Shown here: piece by piece, positions 8,642 to 17,925 of the stretch
Position numbering within the stretch: the stretch's first letter is position 1
How the letters are laid out: every line of letters starts with the position of its first letter
NCBI GenBank assembly: GCA_035541655.1
Contig: DATKMY010000155.1
Coordinates: forward strand, 11,459-75,458
Direction: 5' to 3'
Source: CAIWHR01 sp035541655
Lineage (GTDB): Bacteria > Pseudomonadota > Gammaproteobacteria > Burkholderiales > Casimicrobiaceae
Length of the DNA stretch: 64,000 bases
Notes under the pieces: model-generated
Seen by the model: only the letters and a program-made list of their open reading frames with translations
What the model was told of the DNA's origin: nothing
Databases searched by the model: none
Position numbers and translations under genes: made by a program

Positions 8642-9688
8642 ATGGAACTCCGCCTGAACCAGCTCGCCGCGCATCTCGCCCGCACGCTCGCGCCGATTTA
8701 CGTCGTGCACGGCGACGAGCCGCTGCTCGCGATGGAAGCGGGCGACGCGATCCGGGCGGCGGCGCGGCGCGCCGGGTGCGAGGAGCGCGAAATCCTGGTC
8801 GCCGAGCCCGGGTTCAAGTGGGATGCGCTGATGGCGGCCAGCGCCAACCTGAGCCTGTTCGGCGCGAGGAAGCTCGTCGACCTGCGCATTCCTTCGGGGA
8901 AGCCGGGGGTCGACGGCGGACGCGCGCTTGAATACTGCGCCGCGAATCCGAGCCGCGAGCAGACGCTGCTCGTCACGCTGCCGCGCCTCGATCGCGCGAC
9001 GCAGGGCGCCGCTTGGTTCTCCGCGCTCGCCGATGCGGGCGCGTCGATTGCGGTCGCGCCGCTCACCGCGGAGGAGCTGCCGTCGTGGATCGCCGCGCGT
9101 CTCGCATCGCAGAAACAGCACGTGGGGCGCGAGACGCTCGCCTTTCTCGCGCAGCGCTGCGAGGGCAACCTGCTGGCGGCGCGCCAGGAGATCGAAAAGC
9201 TCGGACTGCTCCTTCCCGAAGGCGACCTCGATGCCGAAGCCGTCGAACGCGCAGTCACCGACGTCGCCCGCTACGACGTATTCCAGCTCTCCGAAGCGTG
9301 GCTCGCCGGCGACGCCGCGCGCGTGCTGCGCATCATCGCGGCGCTCGAAGCGGAAGGAGAAGGCATACAGCTCCTGCTCTGGCAACTCTCCGAGGACATC
9401 CACGCGCTCGCGTTGGTGCTGGAGGCGCGGGCGGCAGGTACGCCCGTCGCGGTCGCGATCCGGAACGCACGCGTCTGGGGAAAGCGGCAGGCCGCGATGG
9501 AGCGCGCCGCACGACGGCTCGACATGGATGCGATCGCCGCGCTGCTCGCCGCCCTGGCGCGGCTCGACGCGCTCTCGAAAGGCATCGGCCGAGGCACGGC
9601 GTGGGACGAGCTCCGGACGACCGCATTGACGATGGCAGGCTCGCTCGCGCTGCCGCTGCCGGCGCCGGCGCTGCCGACAATTCGCTGA
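8642..9688 (+). CDS. holA: DNA polymerase III subunit delta
   Basis: The delta subunit of the clamp loader opens the beta sliding clamp during replication. The 348-residue protein has the standard length and begins with the typical N terminus (MELRLNQLAAHLAR), followed by IYVVHGDEPLL, the remnant nucleotide-binding region that lacks a working Walker motif in this family. The ISVAPL-type linker and the helical collar (FQLSEAWLAGDAAR, WQLSEDIHAL) are recognisable. It belongs to the leuS-lptE-holA neighbourhood but is separated from lptE by about 1.7 kb of unrelated genes, so it probably has its own promoter; TATGCT at 8601-8606 is a weak candidate -10. Confidence 0.95.
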   Translation: MELRLNQLAAHLARTLAPIYVVHGDEPLLAMEAGDAIRAAARRAGCEEREILVAEPGFKWDALMAASANLSLFGARKLVDLRIPSGKPGVDGGRALEYCAANPSREQTLLVTLPRLDRATQGAAWFSALADAGASIAVAPLTAEELPSWIAARLASQKQHVGRETLAFLAQRCEGNLLAARQEIEKLGLLLPEGDLDAEAVERAVTDVARYDVFQLSEAWLAGDAARVLRIIAALEAEGEGIQLLLWQLSEDIHALALVLEARAAGTPVAVAIRNARVWGKRQAAMERAARRLDMDAIAALLAALARLDALSKGIGRGTAWDELRTTALTMAGSLALPLPAPALPTIR

Positions 9689-9713
9689 GCGTCGGACCCA
9701 CCGCGCCTGCCGG

Positions 9714-11111
9714 CTACGGCGCGATCGGATCGCAGATCGCCCGGCGCTCGCTCAGCGCGCAGGTCGTCATCGGCGTCCCGCGGAAGTCGTGCGCGACCAT
9801 CCGCCAGCGCCCTCCGTCGCGCTCGATCGTCAGGAAGCCGAATCGGTTCGACGCGACGATGCCCGCGACCACCGCGCCCGGCGCGGGCGTCGTGGCCGCC
9901 GGCAACGGAATGGGCAGCGGCGGGTCGATCCAGTCGCCGCCGTTGCCCGCGACGAATTGCGGCGGCTGCGGCGTCGCGAAGGTGACGACTTCGAACAGGT
10001 GGACGTGGCCCGACAGCAGCGCCTGCACGCTCGGCGGGAAGAGCGCCGTCGGCTGTAATCCGTCGAGCGCCGATTGCAGCGCGCCGTTGCCGGGGTACGG
10101 CCTCAGCGGCTTCGCCGGGTTCGGCGCGAACGCGAGGATCGGATGATGATTCATGAAGAACGTGTTCGGCCGCCGCGCTGCGAGCGCGAACGCGGCCTCG
10201 AACTGCGCGCGATAGCGGATGTACATCGGGTCGGTCGCCTTGAGCGGCGCGACGCCGACCAGCGACGAATCGAACACGATGAACTGCATGTCGACGTCCG
10301 GGCCCGAGCCGAACGGCACCGCATAGGGCTCGCTGTAGTCGCCGGTCGAGTCGTCGGCGGCGACGTTGCAGTCGCGGTGCGGTGCGAGCGGACGCGGATC
10401 GAGGAACCGCCACCAGCCCTGCCCCGCGCGATTGCACGATTCGTGGTTGCCGCGCACGACGATCCACGGGGCGGCCGCGAAGAGCTTCGCCGCGGGCGCG
10501 AAGACGTCGGCCTCCCACGTGTCCCAGCCATAGCCCCACGGGCTCCCAGCGCATCCCGCGTTCGACAGCGGACAGGCGTTTTCGCGGTAGTGATAGTCGC
10601 CGACGTGAATGACGAGATCCGGCTGCACGTCCGCGGCGGCGCTCGCGACCTGCGGGAACGGCCACAGCGCGGGATCGTTGCACGCCTGGAAGATGTTGTC
10701 GCCGGTCTTGATCCGGCATCCGGTGTCGCCGATCACGACGATGCGCCGCGGATGCGCGACGGGAAGCGGAAGCGCGCGATCGAGTACCATCGCGCGTGCG
10801 ACGCCGGCGGGGATCGCCTTCTCGCAGGTGAGCACCGGGAACGCCGACGGCTTCGACTGCGCCGGCGGGCTGCGCGTCGGACGCAGCGGAATCGTTGCGG
10901 GGGCAGCGCGCACGTCCATCTGCGTCGCCACGCCGTCCAACTCGATCGCCGGACACACGGCATCCCCGGTGATCACCCGCGCCACGGCACGGCCTTCGTC
11001 GCCGAGGACGACGTAGGCGTAGAGCGGCGCGCCGCGATCGGCGTCGCGCGTGAGGGCCGCGCAACCGGCCAGAAGTGCGGCGAGCGCGCAGCCCAGCACG
11101 ACGCGGCTCAT
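9714..11111 (-). CDS. Lipoprotein metallophosphoesterase
   Basis: A calcineurin-type dimetal phosphoesterase of 465 residues. The N terminus carries a lipobox (LLAGC), so it is probably anchored in the envelope facing the periplasm. The catalytic blocks appear in order: VIGDTG, HVGDYHY, VRGNHESC, MNHHP and SGHVH. These supply the Asp, His and Asn ligands of the metal pair. An extra N-terminal region of about 120 residues precedes the catalytic domain. Its start overlaps the stop of rsmE as ATGA, so the two genes are translationally coupled, although their functions are unrelated. The substrate is unknown; a nucleotide or phosphoester scavenging role is possible. Confidence 0.87.
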   Translation of the reverse strand: MSRVVLGCALAALLAGCAALTRDADRGAPLYAYVVLGDEGRAVARVITGDAVCPAIELDGVATQMDVRAAPATIPLRPTRSPPAQSKPSAFPVLTCEKAIPAGVARAMVLDRALPLPVAHPRRIVVIGDTGCRIKTGDNIFQACNDPALWPFPQVASAAADVQPDLVIHVGDYHYRENACPLSNAGCAGSPWGYGWDTWEADVFAPAAKLFAAAPWIVVRGNHESCNRAGQGWWRFLDPRPLAPHRDCNVAADDSTGDYSEPYAVPFGSGPDVDMQFIVFDSSLVGVAPLKATDPMYIRYRAQFEAAFALAARRPNTFFMNHHPILAFAPNPAKPLRPYPGNGALQSALDGLQPTALFPPSVQALLSGHVHLFEVVTFATPQPPQFVAGNGGDWIDPPLPIPLPAATTPAPGAVVAGIVASNRFGFLTIERDGGRWRMVAHDFRGTPMTTCALSERRAICDPIAP

Positions 11112-11845
11112 CGCAGGTCACCCCAGCGCGCCTGGACGAGCGCGAGTCCGGCAGCCGCCGCAGTCTCGGTGCGCAGCACGCGCGGGCCGAGCGCAATCGC
11201 TTCGAATCCCTTCGCTTGCGCCGCTGCGGCCTCGCGGGGATCGAATCCGCCCTCGGGACCGTTCAGCAGGGCCAGCGGCGACGCGCGAGGATCGATCGAT
11301 GCGATCGATTGCCGGGCGCCGGGAACCAAGAGAATGCCGCTCCCGGCCCATTCGCGCAGCCAATCCGCGAAGGGCCGCGGCGGAGCGACTTCGGGGATCC
11401 GATTGCGGCCGCATTGCTCGCAGGCGGCGATCGCGACCTGGCGCCAGTGCGCGAGGCGCCTCCCGGCGCGCTCGCCCGCGGGCAGCGGCGAGCTGCGCGA
11501 GGTGACGAGCGGCTGAATCGACGCGACGCCGAGCTCGGTCGCCTTGCGGAGCGCCGAGTCCATGGCGTCGACCGCGGCGATGCCCTGCGCGAGCGTCACG
11601 GCGAGCGGCGACTCCCGCTCGACTCGCACGAAGCGCAGCACGCGCACCGTCGCGCCCCGCTTGTCGACGCGCTCGAGCGTCGCATCGAACTCGCCGCCGC
11701 TGCCGTCGAAGAGCGTGAGCGAGTCGCCGGCGGCGAGCCGCAGTACGCGCGTGGCGTGGTGCGCCGCGGCTTCGTCGAGCTCGAGCGCTTGGCCGGCGCT
11801 GGCGGCGCCGATCGGTGTCGAGCTGTAGAAGCGCGGCGCGCCCAT
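11108..11845 (-). CDS. rsmE: 16S rRNA m3U1498 methyltransferase
   Basis: RsmE methylates N3 of U1498 in 16S rRNA using SAM. The 245-residue length is normal. The N-terminal PUA-like part starts MGAPRFYSS and contains HHATRVLRL, the family signature. The C-terminal SPOUT knot carries LLNGPEGGFDPRE and IALGPRVLRTETAA, the SAM-binding knot loop. The stop overlaps the start of the phosphoesterase gene downstream by four bases, and the acetyltransferase gene ends 19 bases upstream, so the three genes form a leftward group. Confidence 0.96.
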   Translation of the reverse strand: MGAPRFYSSTPIGAASAGQALELDEAAAHHATRVLRLAAGDSLTLFDGSGGEFDATLERVDKRGATVRVLRFVRVERESPLAVTLAQGIAAVDAMDSALRKATELGVASIQPLVTSRSSPLPAGERAGRRLAHWRQVAIAACEQCGRNRIPEVAPPRPFADWLREWAGSGILLVPGARQSIASIDPRASPLALLNGPEGGFDPREAAAAQAKGFEAIALGPRVLRTETAAAAGLALVQARWGDLR

Positions 11846-11864
11846 GTCGCGGCATCCGATCGCG

Positions 11865-12710
11865 CTAAGCGACGGGCGCGACGAAATCTAGACCGCAATC
11901 GTCGTTTTCCGGGCGAAATCCGATCCGCGCGTAGATCGCGTTCGACGTCGGGTTCGCGATGTCGGTCGTGAGGAAGAGCTTCCGCTTGCCGCGCGTGAGA
12001 AGCTCGCGCGAGAGCTCGGCGACGAGCGCCGTTGCGTATCCGCGCCCGCGGGCTCCGGGAATCGTGTAGACGGGCGCGATCCGCGCGAAGTCCGGCGCCG
12101 CGTCGTTGTAGCCGACGTATGCGACGCGGGCGCCGTCGTCCCAGATCCAGAAGTCGCCTCGAGCGACACGGACGGGCATGAACTCGCGTACGCGCTGCGG
12201 GGAATCGGTCAGGCGGACTTCGGCGATGAACGCGACCTGCATTTCGATCAGCCAATCGACGTCGCCGGCCTCCGCAAGCCGCGGCGCACCGGGTGCGCCC
12301 GGCACCGCGTTGACCGCCGTCAGCTTGTGCTGGCGCAGCCGCACGCGGAGCCGGTGTGCGCGTCCCGTGAGGTCGCGCCAGCGTTCGGCGAACGCTTCGC
12401 AGCCGGCAGGGGCGCCCATCACGCCCTGGAGCTCGGGCCAGTCGCCGGCAAGGTCCTCGGCGAATGCGCGCGCCGCGGCGACGTCGCTCGCGCCGATCAG
12501 CACGGGGCCACTGTCGCGCTGGATCGCCACGCCGATACCGTCGTCCCCGCTGCAGCTCGCGAGATAGACCCGCTCGCTCGCTCGCGGCGGCGTGCGCTTC
12601 AGCGTATGAGCGGCGCCCGCGAAAAAACTCGCGGATGCCTCGCCACGGGCCGCCATCGGCAGCGCCGCTTCGAGGAATGCGTCGGGATCGGTGTGGCGCA
12701 CGACCTGCAT
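11865..12710 (-). CDS. GNAT-family N-acetyltransferase
   Basis: The 281-residue protein has a C-terminal GNAT domain (about residues 140-281), with the acetyl-CoA loop IPGARGRGYATAL (a Q/RxxGxG/A motif) and the closing NPTSNAIYARIGF. The N-terminal half is a weaker GNAT-like or adaptor region, with a short GVMGAPAG stretch, typical of two-part GNAT proteins. No substrate can be assigned. It is the first gene of the leftward GNAT-rsmE-phosphoesterase group and is divergent from a redoxin gene, with 81 bases between them. Confidence 0.85.
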   Translation of the reverse strand: MQVVRHTDPDAFLEAALPMAARGEASASFFAGAAHTLKRTPPRASERVYLASCSGDDGIGVAIQRDSGPVLIGASDVAAARAFAEDLAGDWPELQGVMGAPAGCEAFAERWRDLTGRAHRLRVRLRQHKLTAVNAVPGAPGAPRLAEAGDVDWLIEMQVAFIAEVRLTDSPQRVREFMPVRVARGDFWIWDDGARVAYVGYNDAAPDFARIAPVYTIPGARGRGYATALVAELSRELLTRGKRKLFLTTDIANPTSNAIYARIGFRPENDDCGLDFVAPVA

Positions 12711-12791
12711 AGCGGCACGGCTTTGGAAAGGTGCTAGGATTTCGGCGATTATTCTGACACAGCCTCTCCCCTTCCACGAACGAGCACGTCA

Positions 12792-13346
12792 ATGGTGAGC
12801 CTCACGACCCCTGCCGGCGAACGCAAGTTTCGTGCGGCGCCCTTCGACCTCCTCGGCGTCGACGGCAAGCGGCATTCCCTCGACTCGGTTCGCGGCGACA
12901 ATGGCACCGTCGTCATGTTCATCTGCAACCACTGCCCGTACGTGAAGGCGGTCGTCGGCAAGATCGTCCGCGACATGAACGAGCTGCGGCGTCTCGGCAT
13001 CGGCAGCATCGCGATCATGAGCAACGACGTCGCCGCCTATCCCGACGATTCGTTCGAGAACATGAAAGTCTTCGCCGCGCAGAACCAGTTCGCGTTTCCC
13101 TACGTGATCGACGACACGCAGGAGGTCGCGCGCGCGTACGACGCCGTGTGCACGCCGGATTTCTTCGGCTTCGACCGCGATCTGATGCTTGCCTACCGCG
13201 GCCGCCTCGACGCCTCGGGGCGATCGAGCGATCCGAACGCCGCGCGCGAGCTCTTCGACGCAATGGTCGGAATAGCGAATACCGGCAAGGCGCCCGCCGT
13301 CCAGCACCCGTCGGTCGGCTGCTCGATCAAGTGGAAGCGGGCGTGA
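12792..13346 (+). CDS. Cytoplasmic thioredoxin-family redoxin
   Basis: A 184-residue AhpC/TSA-type thioredoxin-fold protein without a signal peptide. The active-site segment is FICNHCPYV, giving two cysteines spaced CXXC near residues 40-43, followed by the conserved AYDAVCTPDFFGFD, where a third cysteine sits before the cis-proline region. This matches a widespread family annotated only as thioredoxin family protein, in which peroxidase activity is suspected but rarely shown. It stands alone on the plus strand, flanked by a divergent acetyltransferase and a convergent hydrolase. It shares the fold but not the cysteine pattern of the redoxin at 67-666. Confidence 0.88.
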   Translation: MVSLTTPAGERKFRAAPFDLLGVDGKRHSLDSVRGDNGTVVMFICNHCPYVKAVVGKIVRDMNELRRLGIGSIAIMSNDVAAYPDDSFENMKVFAAQNQFAFPYVIDDTQEVARAYDAVCTPDFFGFDRDLMLAYRGRLDASGRSSDPNAARELFDAMVGIANTGKAPAVQHPSVGCSIKWKRA

Positions 13347-13401
13347 GCCTGCCGCACGGTCGGGCATCCGCCAATCCGCGGCGACGGCCTCCGACGAGCG
13401 G

Positions 13402-14127
13402 CTAGCCTGCGCTCGCCGCTTCTTCCTGCAGAAATTCGAGAACGGCATCCTTCGGCATGGCGCCGTGGCCGGCGTTGGGGACCACGCAGAGGCGTGCGCG
13501 CGGGATGAGCCTGAAGAGTTCGACGGCGTGCTCGGGCGTGACGATGTCGCGATCGCCGATGACGAGGAGGACCGGCGTGCCGATGCTCCGCAATTGCTCG
13601 TTCGTAAGGCTCGGTTCGCTGATCCACAGGGATTTGAGGCGGCCCAGAAAGTCGGGCCAGTGTTTCGCACCGTCGGGAGACAGACGCCGGTAGTCGTCCG
13701 TAACGCGCGACCTGGCGGGATCGAAGGCTTGCAGGAGCTCCTGATGCCTCCCGGTGTAGCCGTCAAAGCGGGCATTCGCGCCGGTGACTGCGAGTTTGGT
13801 CACGCGCCCGCGGTGATGGATCGCCATGTCCAGGCCGATGATGCCGCCGTCGCTGTAGCCGACGACAGCGGCGCTCTCGATCCCGAGTTGGCGCATCAGC
13901 TCGACCGTGTCCTCGGCCATGTCGTGATAGTGGAACGGGCGATCGACTCGATCGGCAGTGCGTCCGTGTCCCATCTGCTCCGGCGCGATCACCCGGAATC
14001 GGGGCGCGAAGAACGGAATCCATTTCTCGGGGATCGAATCCGATCCGCCGTGGAGCAGCAGCAACGGCGAACCCTCGCCGTGGATCTCGTAGTACATGTC
14101 GAGGCCGTTCACCGCCGCGTAGGGCAT
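13402..14127 (-). CDS. Alpha/beta-fold hydrolase
   Basis: A 241-residue serine hydrolase. It has the oxyanion loop LLLHGGSDS, the nucleophile elbow VGYSDGG (GXSXG, Ser at about 102), the acid in VIGDRDIVTP and the histidine in NAGHGAMP. The full catalytic triad is therefore present. The sequence resembles small alpha/beta hydrolases used as esterases or lactonases, and the nearest relatives cannot be separated by eye. It is followed after 18 bases by a second alpha/beta hydrolase gene upstream in the same orientation, so the pair probably belongs to one transcript with metY. Confidence 0.85.
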   Translation of the reverse strand: MPYAAVNGLDMYYEIHGEGSPLLLLHGGSDSIPEKWIPFFAPRFRVIAPEQMGHGRTADRVDRPFHYHDMAEDTVELMRQLGIESAAVVGYSDGGIIGLDMAIHHRGRVTKLAVTGANARFDGYTGRHQELLQAFDPARSRVTDDYRRLSPDGAKHWPDFLGRLKSLWISEPSLTNEQLRSIGTPVLLVIGDRDIVTPEHAVELFRLIPRARLCVVPNAGHGAMPKDAVLEFLQEEAASAG

Positions 14128-14145
14128 TGACCGGGCCTCGACCGA

Positions 14146-14934
14146 TCAGACGAACGCGCGCAGCGCGTCGAGGACGGCGTCGGGCTGCTCGGCCATCAGC
14201 GAGTGGCCGCAGTCGGGCAACTCGACGACGCGCGCGTCGCGAAGCGCGTCGGTCAACGCCCGCGCGTTCTTCGGCGGCGCCATGATGTCACGCGCGCCGA
14301 CGATCGCGAGCGACGGGCAGCGCACCTTGGCCGCCGCGGCCAGCGCACCGGCGTAGGCGTTGCAGGCCGCGAGGTCCACGTGCAGCACGCCCGGCTTCGT
14401 CCGCTCGAGGAGCCGCATCGCGTTGCCGGTGAGCCAGACGCCGGGCATCGTGTTGCCGCCGAGCTGCTTGCCGGCGCTGAACGACCAGCCGTTGATCAGC
14501 TCGAACGCGACGTGGTCGTCGCGCTTCGCAGCGTCGAGCAGCACGTCGGAGACCGCCATCGGCGCTGCAGGGCCGAGGAGCGCGACGCGCGCAACGCGCG
14601 CGGGATGCCGCGCCGCGCATTCGAGCGCCGCCAGCGCTCCCATCGAGTGGCCGACGAGCACGGCGCTTTCGATGCCCGCCGCAGCGAGGAGCGCCGGAAT
14701 CCATTCGGCGATCGCCTCGACGGATCCGAGCGCGGGTCCCGCGGAGCGTCCGTGCCCGGGCAAGTCGACCGCGAGCGCATTCCTGCCGTGATGCGCGAAG
14801 TAGCGCGATTGCAGCGTCCAGACGCTGTGATCGTTGCCGGCGCCATGGACGAAGGCCATTCCCGGCAACCCGGGCTCGAGCACCCTCCCGCCCGTGTACG
14901 CGTAGACGTCGCGGCCGGCAACCTCGAGACGCAT
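14146..14934 (-). CDS. Alpha/beta-fold hydrolase coupled to metY
   Basis: A 262-residue serine hydrolase with FVHGAGNDHSVW (oxyanion), VGHSMGALAAL (nucleophile elbow), VGARDIMAPP (acid) and DCGHSLM (base). The start at 14934 gives MRLEVAGRD, and its ATG overlaps the metY stop as ATGA, so translation is coupled to the sulfhydrylase. A much longer open frame reaches 15405 but runs antisense-like through metY and lacks a family match before residue 1 of this call, so the shorter start is preferred. Tight pairing with metY suggests an acyl-ester role near homoserine metabolism, but this is inference. Confidence 0.87.
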   Translation of the reverse strand: MRLEVAGRDVYAYTGGRVLEPGLPGMAFVHGAGNDHSVWTLQSRYFAHHGRNALAVDLPGHGRSAGPALGSVEAIAEWIPALLAAAGIESAVLVGHSMGALAALECAARHPARVARVALLGPAAPMAVSDVLLDAAKRDDHVAFELINGWSFSAGKQLGGNTMPGVWLTGNAMRLLERTKPGVLHVDLAACNAYAGALAAAAKVRCPSLAIVGARDIMAPPKNARALTDALRDARVVELPDCGHSLMAEQPDAVLDALRAFV

Positions 14935-16238
14935 CAGATCTTCCCCGCCGCGTAGAGCGCGCGGCTCAAATCTTCGATCAGGTCGTCGGGATTCTCGAGG
15001 CCGACCGAAAGACGGATCGTCCCCTCGGTGATGCCGGCGTTCTCGAGATCGGCAGCCGACATCCGGAAGTGCGTCGTGCTCGCCGGATGAATCACGAGCG
15101 ACTTCGCGTCGCCGACATTCGCGAGATGCGAAAAGACCTTGAGCGTCTCGATGAACTTCCGCCCTTGCTCGCGCGTGCCCCCGAGGTTGAAGCTGAACAC
15201 TGCGCCACAGCCTTTGGGCAGCAGCCGCTCCGCAAGCGCGCGATCGGGATGGCTCGGGAGCTCCGGATAGCCGACCGCGGCGACCATCGGATGCTCGGCG
15301 AGGAATGCGACGAGCTTCCGCGTGTTGTCGACGTGGCGCGCCATCCGCAGCGGCAGCGTCTCGATCCCCTGGAGGATCTGGAACGCGGTGAACGGCGCCA
15401 TGCACGCGCCGAAGTCGCGAACGCCCTCGCGCCGTGCACGCAGCAGGAATGCGGCCGTCGTCGATTCCTCGGCGAAGACCATCTGATGGAATCCCGCATA
15501 CGGCTCGGTCAGCGTCGGAAATTTTCCGCGCGAGGCTTCCTGATTCCAGTCGAACTGCCCCGAGTCGACGAGGAGCCCGCCGATCACCACACCGTGGCCG
15601 GAGAGGAACTTCGTCGCCGAGTGATAGACCAGATCGGCGCCCAGCGCGAACGGCTGCATCAGATACGGCGTCGTGAACGTCGAATCGACGAGGAGCGGCA
15701 GCCCGTGCTCATGCGCGAGCTCGGCCACGCGCGGAATGTCGAGGACGTCGAGCCCCGGATTGCCGAGCGTTTCGCCGAAGAGCATCCGGGTGTTGGGGCG
15801 GATCGCCGCGCGCCACGCCTCGATGTCGCGCGGATCGACGAACGTCGTCTCGATGCCGAAGCGCGGCAGCGTGTAGTCGAGCAGATTGTGCGAGCCACCG
15901 TAGAGCGCACGCGAGGCGACGATGTGCGAGCCCGCGCCTTGCAGCGTGACGATCGCGAGATGCAGCGCTGCCTGCCCGCTCGCCGTCGCGATCGCACCCA
16001 CACCGCCCTCGAGCGCGGCGATCCGCTCTTCGAGCACCGCGCAGGTCGGATTGGAGATCCGCGAATAGAGATGACCGGCGCGCTCCATGTTGAAGAGTGC
16101 CGCCGCGTGGTCGGTGTCGGGGAAGACGTAGGACGCCGTTTGATAGATCGGCGTTGCGCGCGCGCCCGTCGCGGGGTCGGGCCTCGCGCCGGCATGCAGC
16201 GACAGCGTGTCGAAGTGCGTGGTCCGGGGCTTGGTCAT
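14934..16238 (-). CDS. metY: O-acetylhomoserine sulfhydrylase (MetY type)
   Basis: A PLP enzyme of the Cys/Met metabolism family that makes homocysteine from O-acetylhomoserine and sulfide. The 434-residue protein begins MTKPRTTHFDTLSLHAG and shows YSRISNPTC, the GxG-rich cofactor phosphate loop ATASGQAALHLAI, and SATKFLSGHG with the Schiff-base lysine. The length fits MetY (about 430) rather than cystathionine enzymes (about 390). The ATG at 16238 is the family-like start, 111 bases from the divergent osmC gene. Its stop overlaps the downstream hydrolase start. No SAM riboswitch is recognisable in the upstream region. Confidence 0.93.
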   Translation of the reverse strand: MTKPRTTHFDTLSLHAGARPDPATGARATPIYQTASYVFPDTDHAAALFNMERAGHLYSRISNPTCAVLEERIAALEGGVGAIATASGQAALHLAIVTLQGAGSHIVASRALYGGSHNLLDYTLPRFGIETTFVDPRDIEAWRAAIRPNTRMLFGETLGNPGLDVLDIPRVAELAHEHGLPLLVDSTFTTPYLMQPFALGADLVYHSATKFLSGHGVVIGGLLVDSGQFDWNQEASRGKFPTLTEPYAGFHQMVFAEESTTAAFLLRARREGVRDFGACMAPFTAFQILQGIETLPLRMARHVDNTRKLVAFLAEHPMVAAVGYPELPSHPDRALAERLLPKGCGAVFSFNLGGTREQGRKFIETLKVFSHLANVGDAKSLVIHPASTTHFRMSAADLENAGITEGTIRLSVGLENPDDLIEDLSRALYAAGKI

Positions 16239-16349
16239 TGGCCGCTCTCTCGGGGGGATCGCGTCTCCACTCGCGCCGCCTATGGTAGCGTAGAGGCCGG
16301 GCGCCGATGCATTAAACTGCACGCTTGCCCCATCGCCGGAGGACTCGAC

Positions 16350-16781
16350 ATGCAACGCAGGGGAAATGCACGTTGGCAGGGCACCGCACAGGAAGGCAGC
16401 GGCGCACTTTCGGTACAGAGCGGAACCTTGCAGGACACCCCGTACTCGTTCAAGGCGCGCTTCGGCGACGGCAAGGGGACGAATCCCGAAGAGCTCATCG
16501 CCGCCGCGCACGCGGGATGCTTCACGATGGCGCTCTCCTTCACGCTCAACAACGCAGGCTTCACCGCGAGCGCCATCGAAACGGAGGCACAGCTCACGAT
16601 GGACCCCGTCGACGGCAAACCCACGATCAAGGCGATCCATCTCGTCACCCGAGCGCAAGTTCCGGGAATCTCCGCGCAGCAGTTCTCGGAAATCGCGTCG
16701 AACGCCAAGGTCAATTGCGTCGTCTCCCGCGCGCTGTCGCCGTCGATCACCGTGACGATGAACGCAACGCTCGCGTCGTAA
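16350..16781 (+). CDS. osmC: OsmC-family peroxiredoxin
   Basis: OsmC reduces organic hydroperoxides with a pair of cysteines. The 143-residue protein has normal length. The peroxidatic cysteine is Cys57 (in AAHAGCFTMAL) and the resolving one Cys123 (in KVNCVVSRAL). The N terminus MQRRGNARWQG and the GTNPEELIAAAHA segment are typical of the OsmC rather than the Ohr branch. A good ribosome site, CGGAGGAC, lies 6-7 bases before the ATG. It is divergent from metY and precedes a radical SAM gene by 16 bases. Confidence 0.93.
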   Translation: MQRRGNARWQGTAQEGSGALSVQSGTLQDTPYSFKARFGDGKGTNPEELIAAAHAGCFTMALSFTLNNAGFTASAIETEAQLTMDPVDGKPTIKAIHLVTRAQVPGISAQQFSEIASNAKVNCVVSRALSPSITVTMNATLAS

Positions 16782-16797
16782 GCCGATCGAAAGCTCG

Positions 16798-17901
16798 ATG
16801 ACCGCTCCGTCCGCGCCGACCAAGGGCCGCGGCGCAACGTTCAATCCCGCGAATCGCTATCGCGGCGAGCAGCGCGAAGCGGTCGACGACGGCTGGGCGC
16901 CGCCGGTCGACGAGGCGGGCGGCGACGTCGAGCCGCCGCCGCTCAAGACGACGGTCCGAATCCAGCGGGCGCGCACGATCGTCAGCCGCAACGATTCGCC
17001 GGACATTCCGTTCACACAGTCGATCAATCCGTACCAGGGCTGCGAGCACGGCTGCATCTACTGCTACGCGCGGCCCACGCACGCGTATCTCGACCTCTCG
17101 CCGGGCCTCGATTTCGAGACGAAGATCTTCGCGAAGCCCAACGCCGCGGCGCTCCTGCGCGCCGAGCTCGCGAAGCCCCGCTACCGCTGCGACCCGATCG
17201 CCCTCGGGACCAACACCGATCCGTACCAGCCGATCGAGCGCGAGTGGAAGATCACGCGCTCGGTGATCGAAACGCTCGCCGCGTGCGACCATCCACTGAC
17301 GATCACGACGAAGGGCTCGTTGGTCGAGCGCGACATCGACCTGCTCGCGCCGATGGCGGCAAAGGGTCTCGTCCGCGTGTTCATCTCGATCCCCACGCTC
17401 GACCGCGGGCTCGCGCGCAAGCTCGACCCGCGCGCCGCCGCCCCGCATCGCCGCCTCGCGCTCGTCAAGCTGCTCGCCGAAGCCGGCGTGCCGGTGGGCG
17501 TCAACGTCGCGCCGGTGATTCCGCAGCTCACCGACCGCGAGCTCGAAGCGATCCTCGAGGCCGCCGCGGGCGCCGGTGCGCGGCATGCGGGCTGGACGAT
17601 GCTGCGCCTTCCGCTCGAGGTCGCGCCGCTCTTTCGCGATTGGCTTGCCGCGCACTACCCTCTGCGCGCCGCGCACGTGATGAGCATCGTCCGGCAGCTC
17701 CGCGGCGGGCGCGACAACGAGCCTCGCTTTCACGCGCGGATGGGCGGCCAGGGCGAATTCGCCGATCTGATCCGCAAGCGCTTCGCGATCGCCTGCAAGC
17801 GACTCGACCTCAATACGGATCGCGAACCGAAGCTCGACACGACGCTGTTCCGGCCCCCGTCGGCGCCCGGCGGTGCGCCGCAACTCGATCTGTTCGCCTG
17901 A
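16798..17901 (+). CDS. PA0069-family radical SAM protein
   Basis: A 367-residue radical SAM enzyme of the group distantly related to spore photoproduct lyase. The iron-sulfur motif CEHGCIYC (Cys82, Cys86, Cys89) binds the cluster. The following ARPTHAYLDLSPGLDFETKI is the family's diagnostic stretch. The N terminus carries KGRGATFNPANRY, also typical. The C terminus ends with a short QLDLFA tail. Its reaction is unknown; DNA repair has been proposed from the family relationship only. It may be co-transcribed with osmC. Confidence 0.92.
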   Translation: MTAPSAPTKGRGATFNPANRYRGEQREAVDDGWAPPVDEAGGDVEPPPLKTTVRIQRARTIVSRNDSPDIPFTQSINPYQGCEHGCIYCYARPTHAYLDLSPGLDFETKIFAKPNAAALLRAELAKPRYRCDPIALGTNTDPYQPIEREWKITRSVIETLAACDHPLTITTKGSLVERDIDLLAPMAAKGLVRVFISIPTLDRGLARKLDPRAAAPHRRLALVKLLAEAGVPVGVNVAPVIPQLTDRELEAILEAAAGAGARHAGWTMLRLPLEVAPLFRDWLAAHYPLRAAHVMSIVRQLRGGRDNEPRFHARMGGQGEFADLIRKRFAIACKRLDLNTDREPKLDTTLFRPPSAPGGAPQLDLFA

Positions 17902-17925
17902 CGCAACCGCGTCGCGGCGATTCGC

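Noticed and set aside
7484..9403. Extension of the ABC receptor gene leftward start to 9403 (639 codons)
   Set aside because: The upstream part is antisense to holA. A signal peptide begins near the chosen ATG at 8485.
16239..16349. SAM or SAH riboswitch before metY
   Set aside because: No conserved core of known SAM-responsive RNAs was recognisable in the 111-bp divergent gap.
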